In this document: positions 11,644 through 20,600 of the stretch, piece by piece
Position numbering within the stretch: position 1 is the stretch's first letter
Layout of the letters: every line of letters begins with the position of its first letter
Assembly (NCBI RefSeq): GCF_020687695.1
Contig: NZ_JAJEWL010000011.1
Location: 23,020-87,019, forward strand
DNA length: 64,000 nucleotides
Origin: Pusillimonas sp. MFBS29
Lineage (GTDB): Bacteria; Pseudomonadota; Gammaproteobacteria; Burkholderiales; Burkholderiaceae_B
Direction of reading: 5' to 3'
Translations under genes and position numbers: made by a program
Notes under the pieces: generated by a model
Seen by the model: only the letters and a program-made list of their open reading frames with translations
Database searches by the model: none
What the model was told of the DNA's origin: nothing

Positions 11644-14600
11644 GTGAATCATCCCGCCCAGGCCATGGATGCCATATTGCTACCCCATATCCTGCAGCAG
11701 CGTGCAGCCGATGCCTCCGATCGCTGGTCTTATATGCTGCTCGACAGCCAGGGCAACGAGCAATGCCGCTGGACGGCGCCGGAGCTGGCTGCCCGCACGC
11801 GCGCCGTTGCAGCGCGCATAGCGCGTGCAACCGCGCCGGGTGAGCCGGTGTTGCTGGTGTTCCAGGCGGGGCCGGAGTTCCTGGCCGCCTTCATGGCCTG
11901 CCTGTGGTCGGGCCGATTGGCAACGCCCATCAATCCGCCGCGGCGCAATCGCCTGATAGAGCGCCTCGAGGCGGTCGCCACCGATTCAGGGGCACGGGTG
12001 GCACTGACCAGCAGCGATCTGGTGAGCGCCAGCCAGGAATGGAGCCAGTCCAGCGCGCGGCTGGGGGCGCTCGAATGGATAGCCACCGACGACTTGCCCG
12101 ACGACCCCGATCTGCACCTGGCGGATATTCAACCGGACGACATTGCCTTCCTGCAGTACACGTCGGGTTCCACCGCGCTGCCCAAGGGCGTGCGCGTGAG
12201 CCATGGAAATCTTGTGCAGGACATGGCACGCATGCAGTCGGCCTGGGCCCTCGGCCCGGCGTCCACCATGGTCAGCTGGCTGCCCGCATTTCACGACCTG
12301 GGTCTGATCTTTGGTTTGCTGCAGCCCTTGTATTCCGGCTGCGCCTCGGTGCAGATGGCGCCCAACGCCTTTTTGCAAAAGCCGTTGCTGTGGCTGTCTG
12401 CCTTGTCGCGCTACCGGGGCACGCATACGGCGGCCCCCAGCTTTGCCTACGACCTGTGTTGTCGGCGCATCGCGCCCCAGGACCGGGCCGGGCTGGATCT
12501 TTCCAGCGTCGTCATGACCATGAATGCCGCCGAACCGATCAACCCGGCGGTCCTGGAGCAGTTCAGCACCGAGTTCCAGGCTCATGGTTTTCGGCGGGCG
12601 GCCTTTGCGCCGGCATATGGGCTGGCTGAAAGCACCCTGGCGGTCACGGCCTGCGCCACAGGCACCGAGCCGGTGATGCGCTGTTTCGACGTGGCCGCAC
12701 TGGAACAGGGGCGGGCCCGGATAGTCGAAGACGATTCCGGCGGCAGCCGGATGATGCCGGGCAGTGGGCGTCCCTTGCCCGATGTGCCCATCGCGATTGT
12801 CGATCCGGAAACATTCAGGCGCTGTCCGCCGGATGTCGTGGGCGAGATCTGGGTGGGCGGCCCCACGATAGCGCAGGGGTACTGGCGCCGGCCCGAGGAA
12901 ACGGCGGCCACTTTTGGTGCCGTTATTGCCGGCGAGGACGATGCCGTCGGTTATCTGCGCACCGGCGACCTGGGTGTGCTGCACGAGCAGGAGCTGTTCG
13001 TGACGGGGCGCATCAAAGACCTCATTATCCTTGGCGGGGCCAACTTCTATCCCCACGATATCGAGCGTGCCGCGCAAGATGCGCATGAAGCCTTGCGACG
13101 CGATAACGGCGCAGCCTTTGCCATCGACGATCCCGAAGGCGGGCGCGAGCAAGTCGTGCTGGTACAAGAGCTTGAGCGCTCGCGGCGTGGCGATTCGCCC
13201 GATCCCATCATGCAGACGGTAGTCCAGGCGGTCTGGCAGAATCTCGAGCTGCCGCTGTCGCAGCTGGTGCTGGTTCCACCCGGTTCGGTGCTGCGGACGT
13301 CCAGCGGAAAAATTCAGCGGCTGGCCAACAAGCGCGCCTTTCTCGATGGCTCCCTGCCGGTGATTGCGCATTGGAAGGCGATGACGGCGCGTCAGGCGCC
13401 GCCGGCGGCGGTTCTGTGTCAGGACGGCGGGACGGATGCCGGGACGCTAACCCGCTGGCTGACGGCCTGGCTGGCTGACCGGCTTGAGTTGCCCGAAGCA
13501 TCCATAGATGCGGGCAGGGGGTTTGCCGAGATGGGCCTGGACTCCCTGGGTTCCACCGAACTTGCGTTTGCCCTGGGCCGACAGGCGGGGCTCGAACTGC
13601 CTGAAACCGTTGCCTACGATTTTCCGAGCATTACCCGCCTGATCAATCATGTTGCCGCAAAAGGCAAGGAAACATCGGTGTCGCTTGCCGGGCATGCCGA
13701 GCCGGCTGCGGCGCACTCGCAAGATGGACTGATAGCCGTGGTGGGAGCAGGTTGCCGCTTTCCCGGTGCCTGCGATGTGGCCGGGTTTCGCGCACTGCTG
13801 GAAGCAGGTCTGAATGCTGTGGGCGAGCCGCCCGAGGGCCGGCCCGAACGCGAGAGCCTGCCGCCCGGCGGCTATATCCAGGACATTGAATGCTTCGACG
13901 CCGCCTTCTTCGGTGTGCGCGACATCGAGGCCGCACAGATGGACCCGCAGCACAGGCTGGCGCTGGAAATTGCCTGGCATGCACTGGAAGATGCCGGGCT
14001 GGCCGACGCTGCACGGCGCCCCCGGAACAGCGGTGTATTCCTGGGCATCAGCACCCACGATTACGCAGCCCGTTTTCATGGCGCAAAGGCCGGCTACACG
14101 CCGCTGGCGGCCACGGGAAATTCAGCCAGCGCGGCGGCGGGCCGGCTGGCCCACAGCCTGGATATCACCGGGCCGGTCATGGCCATCGACACGGCGTGCT
14201 CCTCGTCGCTGGTGGCGGTTCAGGCTGCCTGCCGCAGCCTGCGCACGGGGGAATGCGACATGGCGCTGGCGGGCGGCGTCAATGCGCTGATTTCCGACGA
14301 ACTCACGCGCGGCTTTGCGGCCGCAGGCATGCTTAGCCCCGATCATGCATGCCGCACTTTCGATGCGAGTGCCGATGGCTATGTGCGCGGCGAAGGGGCC
14401 GGCTTCGTGGTGCTGAAGCGCCTGTCCGACGCCCTGCGCGACGGTGACCGTGTCCGCGCGGTCATACGTGGCGGCGCCGTCAATCATGATGGCCATGCCA
14501 GCTCCCTGACGGCGCCCAACGCCAGTGCCCAGGCGGCCCTGATTCGGGCTGCGCTGGCTGATGCCGGCCTGGCGCCGCCCGACGTGCAGGTGGTGGAGTG

Positions 14601-17600
14601 CCATGGCACCGGCACACCTCTGGGGGATCCCATTGAAGTGCAGGCTCTGGCCGAGGTCTACGGAGAGGGTCGGCGCGACCCCTTGCTGCTGGGTGCCGTC
14701 AAAACCAATCTGGGGCATCTTGAAGCCGCCGCCGGCATTGCCGGCCTGATCAAGCTGGTGCTGGCGCTTGAGGCCGGCAAGCTGGCGCCCACTTTGCACC
14801 AGTCGCAGCCCAATCCCCGCATAGCGTGGGATAGCCTGCCGGTGCGTGTCATCGCCCGCGCGCAGGATTGGCCGGCAGCGCCAGTGCGGCTTGCAGGTGT
14901 CAGCAGCTTTGGTTTCAGCGGCACCAATGCGCATCTGATACTGCAGGCGGCACCCGAGTCTGTGGTGGTCAGTGACAGCCCCGCGACGGGGCCCCTCGTA
15001 TTGCCTTTTTCCGCCGCCGATCAGGCCGGGCTGGGCAGGGTAGCCGACAGGCTGGCCGCCTGGCTTGCACAAGACGGCGTAGATGTGCGCCGCGCCGTGG
15101 CCGCTTACGCGCGGGGGTGCAATACCCACCCGCTACGGGCAGCGGTCTCGGGTCAGGACGCCGCCGCGCTGGTGGCCGCGCTGCAGGACATGGCGGCCGG
15201 CCAGGAGGCTGTGGGGGGCGCCTGCGGCAAGGTTGTATCCGACAAGCCCAGGGTCGCTTTCATGTTCACCGGGCAAGGCAGCCAGTGGGCGGGCATGGGA
15301 AAGGATCTGTACGAAGCAGGTCCTGTATTTCGGCAGGCAATAGATCGTTGTGCAAGCGTCGTCAGCCCATTGCTGGGCTGCTCGCTCACCGATCTGATGT
15401 TCAGCGATGCTCCGCAAGACATGTCTTTGTCCGACACGCGCCTGGCGCAGCCGGCCTTGTTCACGCTGGCTTACGCGCTGGCGGAACAGCTGGAGTCATG
15501 GGGCGTGGTTCCGGATGTCATGATAGGTCACAGCCTGGGCGAATGGGTGGCGGCGTGCCGTGCGGGCGTGTTCACACTGGACGATTCCTTGCGCCTTGTT
15601 GTCGAGCGTGGTCGCCTGATGGCGGGTGCCTCGCAGGATGGCGCGATGGCGGCGGTGTTTGCACCCGCAAGCTGCCTGGAGCAATTGCCCGCCGACGTTC
15701 TGGCGAACATAGATCTGGCCGCGATCAATGCGCCAGATGAATGTGTGATTTCAGGGGCGGCGCAGGCGGTTACGCAGGCGTGCGAGGCGTTGGAGCATCA
15801 GGGTGTGGGCACACAGTTGTTGCGCACGTCCCATGCCTTCCATTCCAGGTTGATGGAGCCGGCCCTGACTGCGTTTGCATCGGTGGTGGCCGGTGCGGCC
15901 TTGTCAAAGCCGCGCCTGCCCGTGGTGTCCAACCTGACGGGCACCACGGATGCGCCGTTCGACACGGTGGATTACTGGGTGGACCATATACGCCGGCCCG
16001 TGCGTTTTGCCGACGGCGTCTCGACGCTGGCGGGCATGAATGTGGATGTCCTGATCGAAGTCGGTGCCAGCCCCAACCTGACGGGCACCGCCAGTCGTTG
16101 CCCGGCATTTCAGGCAGGCATGCCGGTACTGGTTCCGACCTTGCGCCGCAATCAGCCTGCAGAGCGCACACTGGGGCAGCTTCTGGCCCGGCTCTATGTG
16201 GCGGGGCTACCCCTGCGCTGGAGTGTCTTACATGGCAAGCACCCGGGCATGGAAGTGCCCGGCTATCCCTTCGAGCGCAGACGCCATTGGGCCGGGCTGC
16301 AAGTCAGGGATGAAGCGCCCCATGCCTCGGTGGCTGCAGCCCCGGCAGCAGCCGCGCCTGCGGAGCCGCCACAGGCGCCGCAGGATCTTGCCGCCGAAGT
16401 CACGCATTTTCTGGGTCGTTCGCTGCAGCTTGCTGAAGGTGATTATGGTTCGGATCGCGGTTTCCTGGAAATGGGGGTGGATTCGCTCGCCCTGACCGAA
16501 GCGGTCGCGGCGCTGGAGCGCAAATGGGCGGTCGCCATTGCGCGGCGCGAGTTGTTTGAAACGCTGGGTACGCCTGCGCGCCTGGTCGCGCACGTGCTGG
16601 CATTGCTTGGTGATGCGGCGGCGTCTGTTCCTGCGTCTGCCGTAGCAGCGGCGCCGGTGCAGCCGCGCCAGGCTGCACCGGCAACTCCTGCCGCGGCTGC
16701 GCCTGTCCAGGTGCTTTCGGCCGGGCAGCAGGCCGGCCTGGCGCAATTCACCCAGGCCTATGTCCAGCGCAGCCGGGCCTCGCGCGAGCAGCGCAGCCGG
16801 TTTGGCCCTTATCTTGCCGACAGCCGCGCGGTTGCGGGTTATCGGCCCGAAACCAAAGCCATGCTGTACCCCATTGTGGGTTCGCGCGGCCAAGGCAGCC
16901 AGATGTTCGATGTGGACGGCAACCGCTACGTCGATATCGCCATGGGTTTCGGCGTGCAGCTGTTTGGACATAGTCCCGATTTCATCACGCAGGCCATCCG
17001 GCGGCACATTGATGAACGCGGGCTGTTCATCGGTCCGCAGGCCCATCTGGCCGGCGAGGTTGCGCAGCGCCTGTGCCGCCTGACCGGCAACGCCCGGGCG
17101 GCCTTTTGCAATAGCGGCACCGAAGCCGTCATGACGGCGCTGCGTCTGGCCCGGCATGCCACCGGCAGGCAAACCGTGGTTATGTTCCAAGGTTCTTACC
17201 ACGGCCATTTCGATGGGGTGCTGGCCCAGCCCGGCGCCGGCGGGCCGGCCCTGCCCATGGCGGGAGGCACACCGCCGGGCATGACTGACGACATCGTGCT
17301 GCTGGATTACGGCGACGAGGCGGGGGCGCTGGAAGCCCTGGAACGCCTGGGCGACAGCGTTGCGGCAGTTCTGGTCGAACCGGTGCAGGGGCGCCGCCCC
17401 GACCGCCCGCCCCGGGCCTTTCTACAGCGCCTGCGCGAGCAGACTCGTGCATTGGGCGCTGCGCTGATCTTCGATGAAGTGCTGCTGGGCTTTCGTGTTG
17501 CGCTGGGTGGCGCCCAGGCCTGGGCGGGCGTGCAGGCCGACCTGGTGACCTATGGCAAGATCGTGGGAGGCGGCTTGCCCATAGGTGTCGTGGCCGGACA

Positions 17601-20600
17601 CGCGCGCTACCTGGATGCCCTGGACGGCGGCGCATGGTCGCTGGACGGCAACGAGGCCCCGTGTGACAAGCGCACATTTTTTGCGGGTACGTTCAACAAG
17701 AATCCGCTGGCCATGGCCGCCGCGCGTGCGGTGCTGGAATATCTTGAGGAAGCCGGACCGGGCCTGCAGGAAAACCTTAACCGGCGCACTCAGGATTTTG
17801 TCGCAAGCCTGAACGGCGTACTCGCTGAAGAAGACAGCGGAATCTCGGTGCATTCGTTTGCTTCTCTGTTCCGCTTCGTGGGGGCCGGCGATCTTTTCTA
17901 CAACCATATGATCCAGAACGGTGTCTATGTGTGGGAAGGGCGCACCTGCTTTCTGTCGACCGCGCACAGCGATGAAGATCTGCTGCAGGTTCGCAACGCC
18001 GTACGCGAGTCGGTGCGCAGCATGCGGGCCAGCGGCATGTTGCGCCCGTCCACCGTTGCCGCAATACCGCCGTCCGTCGCCCTTGAGCCCGAAACTACGG
18101 CGCTTCCGGCAACGGTCGGGCAGACGGCCCTGCGCCTGCTGGCTGCCTTCAGCCCCGAAGCCGCGGCTGCCTATAACCAGTCCCTGATCTTCGACTTTCA
18201 GGGAACGCTCGATGCCGCAGCCCTGCAGTGGGCTCTGCATCAGGTATGCGCCAGGCACGAAGCGTTGCGCACGACTTTTCCCGAAGATGGCGCTACTCAG
18301 CTGGTTCATCGCGAGCTGGCGCCCGATATCTCGACCCTGAGCTGGCAAGATGGCGGGCAGGCCTTCGGGCAATGGCTGGACTACGCCGTACTCACGCCGC
18401 TGGACCTCGAACACGGCCCCATGCTGCGCGCCTGGGTCATTGCACTGGCCCCCGGATGCCACAGGCTGGTGCTGGTCATGCCGCACTTGATTGTCGACGG
18501 CTGGTCGCTGCAGCTTATTGCACTGGAGTTGGCCGAGCTGTACAGTGCCCGCGTGGAAAACCGGCAGGCGTCGCTGGATGAGGCGGTGCCGTATCGGCGC
18601 TACGCGGAATATGCGCACATGCAGGCCCAGGAACCCGAGGCCGCAGCCTACTGGCGCTCGCTGTATGCCACCCAACCTCCGCCGCTCGAGCTTCCCGCCG
18701 ACCGGCTGCGTCCGGCCATGCAAAGCTATGCCGGCGCGCGTACGCGTTTGCATGTGCCGGTGCAACTGCGCGCCGCCCTGGAAACGCTGGGCAGGCAAAC
18801 CGGCAGCTCGTTGTTCTCCGTTAGCCTGGCCGCGTATGCGCAATTGCTGTTCGAGCTTTCCGGCCAGCGCGATATGTCCGTGGCCATTTTCTCGGCGGGT
18901 CAACCCGAGCTGGGAACTTCGGCGCTTGCGGGCTACTGCGTGGCCGTGTTGCCCTTGCGCCTGACGATGGATCCGGCTGCCACGCTCGAAACGCGGCTGG
19001 CTTCGACCCAGCAGGCTGTCGCGCAGGGCGTGGCGCACCGCGGCTATCCCTATTCGCGCTTGATCAAGGATCTTGGCTTGCGCCGCGATCCGGCTCGCCC
19101 GCCGCTGGCTTCGGTGTCCTTCAACCTGGACCGCATGGATGCCGCGCCGTGCTTTGCCGGATTGCAAACAGAAGTCGATGCCAATGCGCATGGTGCCGTT
19201 CGCTGGGACTTGAACTGGAATATCCTGCACGATGCCGACGGGCTGCACATAGACGCCTACTACAACCGCGATTTGTTCGATGCCGATTCCGTTCAATCCT
19301 GGTTGCGGCGCTACGCACAGATACTCGAGTCGTTTACCCAGGCAGCGCCCGCCCGGTCAGCGGCGATCAGCCCGGAAATTGACACGCTGGCCGGCAAAGT
19401 GGCGGCCACGGCAAGTGTGAAGCCGGGCGCGACTGCCGTGACGGACAAATCAGGGCAGGCCGATTACGCGACGCTTAACGCCATGGCCGCAGCGCTGGCA
19501 CAGCGCCTGCAAGCCGCGGGTGTGCAGGCCGGCGATCGGGTGGCATTCCGGCTGGAGCGCGGCCTGGGCCCGGTTGTTGCCATGCTGGCCGCCATGCGTC
19601 TGGGCGCCGCCTTTGTGCCGCTCGATGACGAGCATCCCGATGAGCATCACGCTTATGTGCTGAAGGACAGTGCGGCCAGCGCCCTGATCATCGCCGCAGG
19701 CGCACGCCGGCCGGCTCATGTAGTGGCCGTCGTGGAATGGGCGCGTGAGCAGCCGGCCTTGACGGCGCCTGGGCCGGCGCGGCGTTTGCCCGCCGACGCG
19801 ACCGCCTATGTACTGTATACCTCGGGCTCGACAGGCAGACCCAAGGGGGTGCGTATATCGCATGGTGCCATTGCCGCCTATGTGCCGGCCATGCTTGAAC
19901 GCCTGGCCATTGCTGGGCCGCTGTCCTTTGGCATGGTCTCCTCCTTTGCCGCCGACCTGGGCTATACCTCGGTGCTGGGCGCCTTGTGGGCAGGCGGTTC
20001 GCTGCATGCCATGGATGCGCAAACGGCCCGTGATCCGGCAGCCTTGCAGAGTTGGATGGCGCACATGCCTGTGGACGTGCTCAAGATCGTGCCCACCCAC
20101 CTGGCTGCCTTGCTTGACGCACCCGATGCGCAATTGCTGCTGCCGCGCCGCGCCCTGATTCTTGGGGGGGATGTGCTGCCATGGCGGCTGGTGGACCGCA
20201 TGCATGCCCTGGGCGCCGCCTGCCGTATTTTCAATCACTACGGCCCCACTGAAACGACCGTGGGCGCCTGCATGACCGAGGCGCTGGACGGCTTGCGGGT
20301 GGAGGATGAGCATGCCGTGCCGGTGGGACCGCCGCTTGCGGGCTATCGCGTGGCGTTGATCGATGCCGCCGGCCGCGAGCTTGACGACGGGCAAGACGGA
20401 GAAATCGTCATCTCGGGTGCAGCGGTCGCCTTGGGGTATACCCAGCCTGAAGTCGTGGGCAAGGAAAGATTCGGTGTGGCGCAGGGCACAGAACGTTGCT
20501 ACCGAACCGGCGATCTCGGGCGCCGGCGTCCGGACGGCGCCATCGTTTTCCTCGGTCGCAGCGACGACATGGTTAAGATACGGGGGCATCGCATAGAGCC

